64,000 bases of DNA. Source: Cryphonectria parasitica EP155 (lineage: Eukaryota; Ascomycota; Sordariomycetes; Diaporthales; Cryphonectriaceae). Location of the stretch: the NCBI RefSeq assembly GCF_011745365.1, contig NW_024468915.1, positions 2,520,653 through 2,584,652 of the forward strand, given 5' to 3'. How positions within the stretch are numbered: the first letter of the stretch is position 1; each line of letters opens with the position of its first letter. Under the pieces are notes generated by a model, which was not told where the DNA came from, searched no databases, and was given only the letters and a program-made list of their open reading frames with translations. Both the position numbers and the translations under genes were made by a program. This document shows, one piece after another, positions 11,813 to 23,387 of this stretch.

Positions 11813-12958
11813 ATGAGGGTCACTGTGCTGTTGCTCCTTACTCTTCTTCTTCTCAGCTCGGGAGTTCTCTCGACACAGAGGCGCAAGTTCCGGCATTGGC
11901 TTCCATACTACAAGTATCATTGGGAAGACGTCCTTCCTATGTGCAAAACGCAACTCGAGGATTATTATACCAATAATAGAAGCACGTGTACTACACCGTG
12001 TGCATGTGTTGGTACGTAGAATGATGTACACAACCCCACCCCCACCCCCTCCGGCTTCCCCCCAAGCAAAAGGGTCTGACTAATTTGACTGCCAGTCGAC
12101 TGCTTCTTGAATAACACCACACAGAGCATGCAGAGCAATCTGAACTCAGCCAACATTATACTGGGGCTGGGACCGCCAATTCTGGCATTCGTCGGACCAA
12201 GTCGAGGCGAGATGGCTGTCCTGTCTACACATCGACCCTTTTTCACCAGTCTGATTTCATTCGGCTTCCCTTCAATGTCGATAGGCGGTCTCTTCGTGCC
12301 CGTGGATGTATCTGACATACTGAAAAGACCCGTTCCGAAACTTGCGCAGGCTTACCACTCCTGGCTGGAGACACAAACCTTAGGCGTTCGGCTGACCATA
12401 CTCACCATGTTGTGGATTGCAGCTGCGGGCGCCTTAGTCAATAACGTCTACACTTCGATATACTTGGACCTTCGAACAGTTTCTGGATGGCGGTGTGGTG
12501 CAGACTATATGCCACTTGGCTGGAGTCTTACCGGTATTGTCATCGCCGCCCCGGAGATGCTGGCTATCCGAACACGGACTCATCCTGTCCCTCAACGCGA
12601 CGCAGTGAGCCCTAGAACACGCAAGGAGATACTCGATTATCTCGTGGCCAAACCGGACATCTCTCCTTACATCCTACCGGGCTCTGAAGATAGATACATA
12701 ACAGAGATCTTGTTCTGGGTAGCCTCCCTTTTCAGTATCCTACAAACGGTGCTGGGTACTGTCGTGCTCTCCGCGATTCTTTTTGCATCGTTTCTGGACG
12801 CACTGCCTATTCTGGCACGCTATGGTGCTAGTAGCATTGTGGGTAGCTTTTTGTTGCGGTTGGAACTCAGTGGCCTCAAATGCGAACTGAGGAAAAGAGA
12901 GCGGGTAGAAGCAGCCGTCTCTCAAACTGCATCGATTTCGTTTCGCAGAACTATATAA
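11813..12958 (+). CDS. Secretory-pathway membrane protein with Cys-rich N-terminal ectodomain
   Basis: I do not recognise the family. Two exons, 11813..12011 and 12096..12958 (GTACGT donor, CTAAT branch-like sequence, GCCAG acceptor, phase 1), give 353 residues. The start is the ATG at 11813 because it opens a strong signal peptide (MRVTVLLLLTLLLLSSGVLS). A short ectodomain follows with a cysteine cluster (C..CTTPCACVDCF) and several N-glycosylation sequons (NRS, NNT). After that come about five hydrophobic segments: IILGLGPPILAFVG, ILTMLWIAAAGALV, GWSLTGIVIAAPEML, a long ILFWVASLFSILQTVLGTVV segment and SIVGSFLL. The tail is basic. The layout resembles fungal membrane proteins of unknown function with a Cys-rich extracellular head. 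It sits between the royal-jelly/yellow-type gene and the second kinase-like gene. Confidence 0.75.
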
Positions 12959-13834
12959 GGCTTTACAAACTCATCTGTATAGATGTTCCTCGTTTAGACC
13001 TGGGACTCGCAAACTTAAACGCACCACACCGCTTCAATATTGCCTCATCTCTACAGGGGGAGGATCCGAGTTTGTCGGATTGAGCCAATTACAGCATCAT
13101 GAGGATACAAAGATCAAGACTTTTCCAAAGAGAATTTGTGTACTGGCTGTTTAATTAGACCCTTTCCCGACTAAAGATTTATAAAAGTTCACGTATTTAT
13201 TCTTAGCCTGCTCCACTTGAATAGCTGGAGGAAACGAGTTCCATTACTGGACAACAATTCATAATGCGGGTGACGTGCGAAGCAGTTCTGTGTATTAGGC
13301 ACAGACAAAGACAGTGTTTCTCGACTTTCCCGGGGACAATCTAAAATGACACTGAGTTGCTGAGAAAACGATCACTCTCCTGCAGATGGCAACGTGTCCT
13401 AACTGTCCTTGTCGTTCGTTACCACAAACGGGGTAACCAAATTCCGCTGAAAGGACTACTGAGACATCCGTAAATGCTCATGACAAGAGCTATAATCTGG
13501 AAATCCATTGTTTGAATAAATGAGAAGAAAGAAGCATGAAAGCGTTCCTATTTATCTGTTTGCTTGTGTGGCATGGGGGACAAAGAACCCAAGATGCAAA
13601 GGCCTTGAAAGAAGACGGATGTGGATAGTCGTTTCTAATGTTGAAATCGAGTGCCGCGTTGAAGATTGCAAGAAAAGCCATAATTACCATGTCTGAAGGG
13701 TCATCCTCTCAAAACATTACTTCAGTTTTGCCATCTACTCTTGGTATCGTTTGACTACTAACATTCTGATATCCTGACGCACCAGCATTTCGAAGAGACC
13801 GCGCCAGACTGGGCTTCTTTCGAGTACACCCACC
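12959..13834. other. Intergenic region
   Basis: About 880 bases between the membrane-protein gene and kinase-like copy 2, both on the plus strand. It is moderately AT-rich. No gene, repeat or clear motif is seen. The ATG of the next gene has a good context (CACCATGGC). Confidence 0.6.
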
Positions 13835-16076
13835 ATGGCTGACCATGATAATCTACCGGACATCGAACCATGGAGAGTCATCCTGGAGCAACAGTATCTC
13901 CAGGCCAAGTTCTGGCTGTACCGGCGTGGCGAGCCAGCACACATGAACCCCTTTGACTGGTTTGTCCAGGTGGCGGGAGTTCAAGGTAATCCGATCCCAG
14001 GGATGGCTCCAGACCCAGCTGGTACCGTGCCACGGATAGGACCCGAAACACCAGCGAATCGACACAACAGATTGCTATGGAGAGACTACCTGGAAGAGGT
14101 CAACCACAGAAATAGACGTCTGCTGTTTGACGATGGTCGTGCGCATCTGCCTCGCAGGCCGGGGCCGCAAGGACAAGCGGCGGTCAGGGACTCGGTCAGG
14201 CACACTGCGCGTCTGCTGCGCTATCAACGTGGGTTGCCCCTCGGACACCCTGGAATTCTACTACCCGGGTTTGTGAGAGGGGAGAATCGTTTCTGATCAT
14301 GTGGATTGTACAGGAATCAAATTCTGCAAGACGCTCGGATGGGGTATGTACTGAATTATGCTTGCTCTCAACCTTGATGTCTCATATTAATCAAAAGATC
14401 TCGGTTGAAAAAACAGGCGGCCAGGGCGTGGCGACGTTGTGGCAGATGCGCGACAGACGGCGTAGACGAAACGTGGTGGTGAAAATAAATCTTGACCCGC
14501 AGATGCAAGGCGCCATCAGCGAAGAGAAGGATATGATGAAGGTACATTCAGCCATCTGAACTATTTTTTGACGCCTGTTAAATAAACATGATCTGCACAT
14601 GGATGTACCGCACTCACAAGAATTCACTCCCTCTAGGATCTCGCCCGAGCACCGCACATCATCCAACGCTTCTTGCTACAAGACATTTCGGCGACAGAGG
14701 CTCGGGTTAACATAGACGACGACCCGAACCTGATCATCATGCCGTACTGTAAATATGGCGACCTTACCAAGTGGCTGTCAAAATCAGGGAACGGAGGGCC
14801 TCGAGGATATCCAGCCTGGATCCCTCCATCAGTGCTCTGGAGATACTTTGACTGTTGTAAGTGGCTACCTTCCCACCAGGAATAGCCTCGAGACCTGCTT
14901 TCCAGGACATTGATTTAACGAATGATTCTTGTTATGGCAGTGGTGAAAGGGTGCATCGCCATGCAATACCCGCCACGGTATCAAGAGCTGAACCAGGGCC
15001 CTGACGATGACTATGTTCCTATACCTCAGCGCCCCAATCAAGACCTGCTCCCAGAAGTAGTACCTCCGCCTGATCTACGTGACGACGACGTGGCTCTCGT
15101 CCACCGTGATTTCGATCATGGCAATGGTAAGCAGACCCACACTGTCGGTATCTTGTTGCAAATCATGTGTGTAGGATCTAATTGAGTCGTCTTGGTGTTA
15201 CAGTCTTCCTTTTCGATTATGACCAGCCAGGAGATGCATTTGATCCGGTACATGACACTGTACCTCGGCTGCAGGTAGCGGATCTTGGCCTGATGAGGCC
15301 ACAAGAGTACTTTCTGAGAGAACCTCGATATTCTCCACATCCAAACTGGGACCGCGAACTGTTGTGGTCGTCTAGAGCAATGGGAAAGCCGGGCTGGTGG
15401 GCTCCGGTAAGTCTCGTCATTTTCTTGTGTTGCTTGTGTGTGTGTGAGAGAGAAAGAGAGTGTGTGTGATGATGAAATCCTGTTAACGATCGAGAAAAGG
15501 AGGTATGGACGGCCGAATGGGATGATATCGGCCCCAATTCGGATCCGAACACAGAGCCAAGATTCAGAACAGTTGCAGGAAATTATGGAAGCCACTCGAA
15601 TGTGTGGCAGATGGGCATGGTGAGTTTTGACATCCCTGGCATTTCTCTGGCCTGTGGCCGAGGAAGCCAGTAGGAAGAATACCAGTCGCTGACACGCATT
15701 CCCCTACCAGATAATGAGATGCTGCATGCTGCTAGAGCAGCCACCTGTGGCACCGGTGACCGACCGTGTGCAACGTTTCGAGGAACCTGGGAGCCCCGAG
15801 ATGCACTTCACCGGCGGATTCGACCTGCTCAATGACCCAGCCTGCGTCAGCTTCTATGGCAGGGAGATGTGCGAGCTTGTGGCGCGGTGTCTTGAGTACG
15901 TGCCGCACCACCGCCCAGACCTAGAAACCCTGCAGCGGGCGGTCACGGCTGGCCTGCAGGCAGCGGACCCTGTGGGCCCGTCTTGGAGGACGACGTACTT
16001 TGGCAACCCACCGCCGCCACGGGGGCCAGTCGAGGGTGTCAGGCTCGCCGACCTGGACCCATGGGCAGGAATGTGA
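13835..16076 (+). CDS. Fungal protein-kinase-like protein (copy 2)
   Basis: Proposed exons: 13835..14228, 14314..14343, 14417..14541, 14637..14856, 14941..15126, 15204..15406, 15500..15619 and 15711..16076, about 547 residues. The first junction is uncertain: it needs a weak GTGGGT donor to keep frame. The other junctions have good signals and match those of the paralogue at 5744-8356. Kinase landmarks are a glycine loop (GGQGVATLW), a beta-3 Lys in NVVVKIN (about K164), the catalytic loop HRDFDHGN (about 311-318) and DLG in place of DFG (about 345-347). HRD Arg and Asp are kept, but the catalytic-loop Lys is Asp and the DFG Phe is Leu. The C-lobe ends with a HHRPDLETL motif. Three regions that are separate exons around the DFG in copy 1 are one exon here. 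Substrate is unknown; partial or atypical activity is possible. Confidence 0.78.
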
Positions 16077-16310
16077 TCAAGGAGAATGTGAGAGACAGGT
16101 ATCCGCAGCTGATGAGCCTTTGCTCTCCTGCAGGTAACATTATCAGGCCTGGGGACAACAGAAGATAATTTTAGCCATCAAGAGAAACGAGTGCAACAAG
16201 TAGTATGTAGAACGAGTCATCAAGTTGTCAGCCCAAGAGCATTGTATTTGAAGCTGAGTCTGCGCTTAGTGATATCAATATTACCTTATGTATACGCCTT
16301 GAAATCTTGT

Positions 16311-18661
16311 TCAGTCCACATCCCCAGCTCTCCCACCGTGACCCTCCTTCAATCTGGCCTCCATCTCCTCGACGTGCGCCCTGATCTTGTCGAACTGCCA
16401 TGGCCAGTTGACCACATACAGGAAAGGCCGCAGGTCGTGGCGGTTGTCGTCAGGGTTGTACGCCGACATGTGCGGGCTGGGCGTCAGGATCACAGCCTTG
16501 TGGCGGTTCAGCGAGTAGAATCTGAAGAAGCGCATGACTTTGTCTGCGATCTTCCTTGGCCCGAAGCCTGGCCTCTCCTTCCAGTCACCCAGTAGGCGTA
16601 GGTACGCCGACCACGGTCCTAGTTTGTGGACCTTGCGCAGTATGCCAAACTCGGATAGCTCGCTGTAGGTAAAGCCCATCTCGTCGTCGGCCTCGTCGTT
16701 CTGCACGCCGGCGGACAGAGGCAGAAGTTCGGCCGAGGGTGTGGCTTCGATAAACTCTGTCATGATGGGGAGGTCCCAGTTGGATCTTGCCCAGCTCTGG
16801 AAGGCCTTGGCATCCGTCTTGGAAATGCTGCCAAGTGGGGCGATGTCGGCTGAGGACGCATCGTACTTGGTGTAGTAGCCCCGCAGATTCTCGTCGACGT
16901 TGCCTGAGCCTAGAACAAGCAGCGCTGCACCCTTTCTTGGCGTGTTCCGGGCAGTCGTGGAGAGCTGAGCGAGCTCGTATGCTACCACGAGGCGGTTGCG
17001 GGCCTGAATGTTTTGACGAGCGAGATTCTCGGCAGGACTGCCGCCCTCGATGGAGTATTTAGGACGGAAGCCGCCGAGCGTCTGAGCAATGATGTTCTCG
17101 TGGGCGATGACGGCCTCGTCAATTTTGATATCCGAGTGATAGCCACCAAGCCGCTCGGAGAGGCGCTTGGCACGGGTTCTGGTCTCGTCCCCCGAGTTGA
17201 CGGTGCCCATGTAGCAGGTGTGGAATAGACGGCCGACGATATCCTCTGGCTTGGAGGGCATCAAGTCTGGCTCGCCTGTAACCCGGCGCAGATCGTCCAA
17301 CACAGTCTTCTCGCCATCCTTGATGGCCTGAAGAGCCATACGAGCCATGCTGTAGACGAAGAGGGCGACAGTCGCCGAGTCGAGGCCACCGCTCAAGGCA
17401 AGGAAGTAGCCAGGTGAGTTTGTTCGTGTGAGGTACTGCCACAAGAAAACAGCCTGGGCATTTGCTATCTCCTCCATCGGGTCGAGGATATGCAGGTCTA
17501 TTTCTCTGGAGATATGAAGCGTATCCGAATAGTAGACCTCGTCAGCGGACCGACAGAGACGCAGGTCACACTCCACACGAGGAAAGTCCTCCTGTGCTGC
17601 GCCCTGGAGATTGCGAGATATGGATGACCTGTAGCTCCGGACTTCTTCGATGGAGATGGTGGACGTGGTGACCTCGACAGGGCGCAGCGAGAACTGGGAG
17701 CCCTGAGCGAGGACCTTGCCGTTGGCGAGAACCATACTTGAGCCGTCAAACATCATGCGAGCCTCGCCATCAACGCCAGTAGCATTCGCGTAGACATAAA
17801 TACCTCCTAGCCTCCGAGTGGAGTTGGAGATGAGGTCGAGCCGGGCATGCAGCTTGCGCAGCTCGGCATGGCTGGCACTGCTGTTAAGGATGACCTCAGC
17901 ACCGTTCAGGCCGAGGAAGGACGAGGGGTTCAGGGGCGTGAAGAGCTCCTCACACGTCTCGCACGCAACGGCTGTGTCGACGGTGGAGAGGATGATGTCG
18001 CCTATTGGGACCTTCCTCTGGCCTGTAACCTCAGCAGCGACGGCTTCCAGGTAGTACTCCTCGCTCTGTCGACGCTTGACCCAGGGGGTGAAGTGGCGCA
18101 TCTCCCTGTAGAGGCCATCATTTGCAAGACTCATCTTGGGTCTGATGAGGAAGATGTGCTTGTAGGTGCACAGAATCCTGCAGTTGTAGCGAACATTCCT
18201 GTGCCGCACGCCCAGGCCGAGATCAATGAGCATGTCCTTGCAAATAGGGTCCGAGATGATGTCGGCTAGAACCTCCCAAGAATGGAGAAAGGTGTCTCCT
18301 TCCAGGTGATGGTCGAGGCAGCCATAACCTGTGGGGAGCAAGAGTCACGGTCATCAGCACCGTTTTGCAACATGATTGACAGAGAGGCAATAATGCACGC
18401 AGGGCAAGAGAAAAGAGAGGAGCGACGATCGATGCCAGGAAGGTGGTAAGCCTTACGGTGAGGCAGGCCATCTGACGAATCCACGAGGCCTCATCCCTCA
18501 TCTCATCAGCACCTACCTGGTATTTCAAGCTCGGGGCCTGTTCGGAGGGTGGCGCCCTCGGCCTTTGCGAGGCGGATGGATTCTAAGATCCTATCTCGAT
18601 TGCCTCGAAAGTCGAGGGGCACACTAGGAAGTGTCGCCGCAGCGACGGTGATGTAAGACAT
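16311..18661 (-). CDS. QNS1: Glutamine-dependent NAD+ synthetase
   Basis: Final step of NAD+ biosynthesis: ATP-dependent amidation of nicotinic-acid adenine dinucleotide, using ammonia released from glutamine. Two exons, 18661..18517 and 18328..16311 (GTAGGT donor, CCACAG acceptor, phase 1), give 720 residues, normal for the eukaryotic two-domain enzyme. The N-terminal nitrilase-type glutaminase has the Glu region GPELEI (42-47), Lys113 in RPKMSLANDG and the Cys174 nucleophile in ETCEELFTP. The C-terminal synthetase has the SGGLDS pyrophosphatase loop (about residue 359), and further landmarks such as GSGNVDENLRGYYTKYD. It is a conserved core gene sitting inside an otherwise accessory-looking block, convergent with kinase-like copy 2. 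A cluster of GATA motifs lies about 190 bp upstream. Confidence 0.97.
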
Positions 18662-19976
18662 GGTGGTGAAAAGAGGGAAAAGGTATTCTTGCTTGTGGTA
18701 GCGAGGGTAATGAGGGAAGTTACGATTATTAGTCGTTGCCTGTGTGCTTCGAGAGCCAATACACCTCCATATGCTGTGGTCATGCTGCGGCTGCGGCTGC
18801 CGTTGCGTCTTGTCCTAGCCGGTAGTGGGGCATGTGGGGTGTGGGTTGCTTATCGAGAAGATTATCGATAAGATATCGATAGGACAACTCTCGGCAAGTT
18901 CCCCTCCTATCCCGGGGCTGTCCCTCCTCCCCCACACGGGACGTAGCTGAACAAACCAGCGCCTTGCCAAGCCTGCCTACTAGCTCCCAGTTCGCCCTAC
19001 CATTACAGCTCTACAATGCCATAATTAACAATTTCCCACGCAGCTGATACATACTGTCCTCAAGTATACTTTATAGTAAGTTATGACCATCGAGAATGAA
19101 AACCTGCAAAAATGTTTTCTCCTCGGCCTTCTCCTCGGAGATTCTACAGGAACCAGTCTGTTTGGTCATGTGGGATTCGGAGTAGAGTCGCTTGAACGAA
19201 CCCTCTTTCCTACCTTTACTACGACCACTCCACGCCTCTCCTCCTCTTTCTTCTTCTTCTTTCTTCCATTCCTTTCATTCCTTATATCAATCCACCTAAA
19301 AATACACCAAGTCTTACGTTTACAGTCTCCAGCCAGAAGCTCTCCTACGCGGGTTCGAAGTCCAAACATGGCGTCAGTACCGGGTCTCGCTGCTGGCTCG
19401 GAGTAGTAAATCCGGCTGAATGTACTCGCATTGAACAAAGATCTTCGCAATTTATGAGCATCTGAGTACTAAAATCCAAAGCCGCGTGGCCATGCATACC
19501 AATGACGAGTAACCCCGAGGGGCCTCACCAGGAGCCTGCCTCTTTGAAGAACTCTTAGTCGTCTGCAGGGCGCTAGATGTGGAAGGTGAGTGATGGGCAG
19601 GGGCAGCGGAACCGAGATCCTTTCGGTTTATCGTGCAGGCCAGGTCTCCAATGCCGATGTTTCGCCCCAGACAAGCATGCAGGAACGGAAATCACTCGAA
19701 CAGGGTCCCCAACACGCAAGCTTGATTTCACAAAACATTTGCATTAAACCGTGGAGGCAGGAACGGGGCAGCCATATTTTCCCCAGGAAATATATACAAC
19801 TTTACCTAGTAAGTCTACAAAGCACAGATCACACCATATTGGTCTGTTTATTATAATAAGAATGCCTTCGCCTTCTCTCGAGACTTCTCCCCACATGTGC
19901 TCCACCGCTTTGATCGTTCCTCATCTCGGTCTGCATCCTCCATAAACCTTCCATATCTCCTCCTTGGTTCTTCACC
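18662..19976. other. Shared divergent upstream region
   Basis: About 1.3 kb between the starts of NAD synthetase (-) and the second royal-jelly/yellow-type gene (+). It contains the GATA cluster described separately and a T/C-rich tract at about 19235-19280. No gene is supported here. Confidence 0.6.
18849..18882. promoter_or_regulatory. Cluster of GATA-type motifs upstream of NAD synthetase
   Basis: Within 34 bases there are five GATA cores: CTTATC at 18849, TTATCGATAAG around 18862-18872 (a near-palindrome with a core on each strand), GATATC at 18872 and GATAG at 18878. GATA zinc-finger factors of the AreA/NIT2 type control nitrogen genes in filamentous fungi. The cluster is about 190 bp from the NAD synthetase start and about 1.1 kb from the opposite gene. 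Binding is inferred from motif density only. Confidence 0.45.
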
Positions 19977-21645
19977 ATGACAGGTTTCTCTTTCCCAGCT
20001 CTGGCTGGCATCGTGGGCCTAGCCTCCGCGCAGTACTATACCAACGGCACTTTTGGGATAGAGGGAGACTATAGTGTCCGCTATGACACCGGCACATTTG
20101 GCCCAGAGGTAGAGGAGTTCCACTACTTCTTCGACCAATGGCGTGAGTCTACATTGATACAAAGAAACCCGTCTCTTGGCTCCAATATACGATGTGACTC
20201 TGACTTGAGCTTGTATGTTAGCCTCTGGAATCGCTCAGTCTATGCATGGGAAGAGTATGGTTTCTTATACTCGAGGCGTAGACTATCCTTATACTGTAGG
20301 GCTCATCGAGAACACGACCTATGAAGACGCCTATCCGTCTCTGGATATCAATACACCGTCTGGCGACCTCATCACCTACATTGATGGAGTGCCATATGGT
20401 AGCAATGACACTGCCGCGCTGATCAGTGTCTCGTCTCTTTATGCATCAACTGACAGTCAGTAATTTTATTGTTGCCTCCCCCCCCGCCCCTTCTTTGGCC
20501 AACTCCTTTCATTAGCTAAGCTAACCAACCATCTTAGATGTGATCTGGGCTCTTGACACTGGCCGTCCTAAGCTCAATGACTCTACTCTGGCTCTCGCGC
20601 GCCAAGGTGGTCCCAAGCTCAGTACGTTTGTCTTTTTGCCTCCTATTTTTCATCGTTAGGCATGAAAGACATCGTCTACATGAGCTTCTGGGACAATTCA
20701 CTGACAGTCAAGCAAAAAAGTGGGCTTTGTTGGACACGACGGTTCAATCTCCTCCAACCTGACGCTGCCCGTATCTGATGACTGCGTTCGGGAAGACTCG
20801 TACATCTTCGAGGTGCGCTTCAACCTGCTTGCCAATGTCACTGCTTCGGGAGCTGGCATTGCATATATCGTCGACTCGCCCCCAGACTCCAACAACACCG
20901 CCCTCATTATGTTTGATCTGGGAAGTGGAGAGTGCTGGCGCCGGCTGGTGTCACACCCCACCACCCTGGCCGTGCAAGGCGATGTGCCCTCCTACAACGG
21001 GGTGCCCTTCTACCCGACCACTGACTACAGAACCAATGGTCTGTACGGCATCGAGTTGAGCTACTACGGCGACACTCTCTACTATCACTCCAAGTCTTCG
21101 GATTATCTGTACAGCATCCCTACGTCTTACCTCAACTCGCCCAACGTCACCGACGCCACAGCCACGGCTGCTATCAAGAATCTGGGACAAAAGGGAGGCA
21201 AAGCCAACGGGATGGCAAGTGACTCCAACGGAATGTTGTACCTGCTCATGCCGGAGAGCAACGCCATCTACCTGTGGAATACTACCACTGGGGCCGCCGA
21301 GCCATATGTGAGGGATCCCCGCTCAGTGTATCCGGAGCGCGCATACGTCAGTTATTGCGACGGATACATCTACTGGATTGCTACGCAGCTGCAGTACCAG
21401 CCTTCCTGGAACGGTGGTGTTGGTGCGTATTTCTAGACTTCCTTTCTTCGAATTTCCCTTCCCTATTCTGTTTTCAAATCAAGTGTTCTGTCACTGAATT
21501 GTTGTGGTTGACTTTTCTTACTTCCAACGCAGATGGACGCTCGTATCCGGGCTTGATTCTGAGATCACTTCTTCCCAACAACGCGACCAAGGACACCTTC
21601 CTGGGACCTGGGGACCCAACCGGCAATGGTTGTATTGTGGGTTGA
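19977..21645 (+). CDS. Secreted major royal jelly/yellow-type protein (copy 2)
   Basis: Five exons: 19977..20142, 20222..20455, 20538..20621, 20721..21422 and 21533..21645. All introns are phase 1, giving 432 residues. A signal peptide (MTGFSFPALAGIVGLASAQ) begins at the ATG at 19977. Family landmarks are VIWALDTGRPKLND, QGGPKLMGF, FEVRFNLLANVT, GIAYIVDSP, GLYGIELSYYGDTLYYH and GMASDSNGMLYLL. There are many N-glycosylation sequons (NGT, NDT, NLT, NVT, NAT), fitting a secreted glycoprotein. It differs from copy 1 at 9280-10803 in intron positions and ends differently (DGRSYPGLILRSLLPN), so this is not a recent duplication. The donor at 20456 is GTCAGT, less usual but phase-consistent. Enzymatic role is unknown. 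Confidence 0.86.
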
Positions 21646-23387
21646 AGAGAGAGGAAGTGAGACAATTTGCTTCTTGGAAATATGCTTCTGTGTTGTAGTT
21701 ATTTGAAACTGAGTCTTTGCGGAACACGCTACAAAGTCTTGCAATGGAAAAGAAAAATGCCATGAAAGGAAGCTTGAGCTCAATACTGGGCCCGCTTCAC
21801 AATAGAGTGATCAAAAAGAATAAAAATTGACACATGGTATACATGTACACCAAGACTGTAACGCGTATGACCTACCTTGAGTGGCGTCCTGCCGATGTCC
21901 AGTATTCGAATTGTAATTCAACGGTCTTCCAAGTTGGATTTCGCAAAGATGAGCCCTGGTCTTGCTGCAAGAGTGGGGTCCTCAGCGCTTAATGCATACA
22001 GTAGAAGTTTCTTCGGCTAGCCTGCCGTACCTCAAGAGGCCCTAAAGTAGGGGTTTGGTATTGCGATTGTGCCACCTACTAGGCCGTCTTAGCCAGGGGC
22101 CCTGCTAAGTGGTGTGGTATAGTATATAGTAGATGGAATGCAGTGATGAATGGGCTGCTAAGGGCGCCAGGGGGCAATAAGCTGTACCTAACCTAACTGG
22201 CCGTGCTTGTCGTGTGTGGCGTACCTGGGAGCGCCTAGGCACCGAAACCACACCACCACTAGCCCTACTTTAGCCGCGCCCAACCACCACACCTTATCCT
22301 TATCCTTATCCCTTTCCCCATCCCCACCACGGCGTGTATTCGGTACAAGCCATTGCCATACTGGGAACGTCGTGTGAACAAGTCACCCGCCACGACATCC
22401 AACCAGACGGAAGCACGGGCGCCGCCGACGGTACGGAAAAGCCACCGCAGACCGCACGTCCTCGACCGACAAAGGACCTGCCAGCTAATGAGCCGTCCCC
22501 TGTCCCTCGTTGCTTCAACATTCATTCCCAAACTCGACGCCAACACTCTTGAATCTTTTGCTCCTTTGTTGTATTTCAAAACCCCTCCTCTTGTGCAAGC
22601 ATCAATTCACCAGGTCTGCCCACCCCCCTTCCTCCTCCCCACCCCCACCAGCAGCAGATATCGCCATCAGACAAGCATCTGTCTCTCTCCCCAAAAGGTT
22701 TCTGCCAGATCTTCCCACCCTTTTTCTAGCTTCAAAACCAGCCTATCATCAGCTGCCATACTGTGGAGAGCTGGGGGAAAAAGACAGCCTTGCTTTGTCG
22801 GTTGTCGGTTGCGGTCTCGGCTGAACCTCACTGGGTCCCATGTCCACACTTCAACAACATCAACACCACCAACAACATCAACATTGTCCATATCCACATC
22901 TTCCAGAAATTGCACCCCCTTCCTTCAACCCCACACGCAGCGGCTCGATAGCCCTAGTTCATCTTGTGTGCCACGGCTCTACCCGCGCATCAGAAGATCC
23001 TTGCTGATCTTTGCAGACTTACTCGCACACGTTGACCTACGTACCTGGTGACGATCTAGCCCGGAGACGAGCTGCCACCAACCAATCCACAACTATGCAC
23101 TGACCACGGCATCCGTCAAGCCCAGCTTTCGTCGTTACACCGCTTGCGCCTCCTCGAACCCCTCTGTCGCGTATCACCGAGAACCCACGAGCGTCGCGAA
23201 CGTTAACTTCGTCGTCCTCCTTCTCGTCCTCTCGCCGTCTGGTCCATTGACCCGAGAAGCTTTGCTGCTACCTGCCGACTTTTCGCTGCTCCAGTATCTC
23301 TCCCCGTCGTTCACCTCGTGGCATCCCCCCTTACACGCATACCCTCTCACGCGAATTAATGGTGGCATCGAGCCCGATTCGATCAAA
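21646..23387. other. Intergenic region
   Basis: About 1.7 kb between the royal-jelly/yellow-type gene and the SWIB-domain gene. The first part is moderately AT-rich; from about 22300 it becomes C/T-rich and is probably promoter and leader of the downstream gene. A CCTTAT hexamer repeat lies at 22293-22310. No coding region is supported. Confidence 0.55.
22293..22310. repeat. Three tandem CTTATC/GATAAG hexamers
   Basis: The hexamer CTTATC occurs three times in direct tandem. On the minus strand each copy is a GATAAG, the preferred site of fungal GATA factors. It lies about 1.1 kb upstream of the SWIB-domain gene, so it may be simply a short repeat. Confidence 0.6.

Noticed and set aside
19348..19365. 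GGGTTCGAAGTCC, resembling the B box of a tRNA gene
   Set aside because: The flanking bases do not pair to form a T stem, and no acceptor stem or A box is found at the right distance upstream.
9280..21645. A single recent segmental duplication explaining both repeated families
   Set aside because: The two MRJP/yellow genes differ in intron positions and C-termini, and the kinase-like pair is also strongly diverged, so a recent block duplication is not supported.
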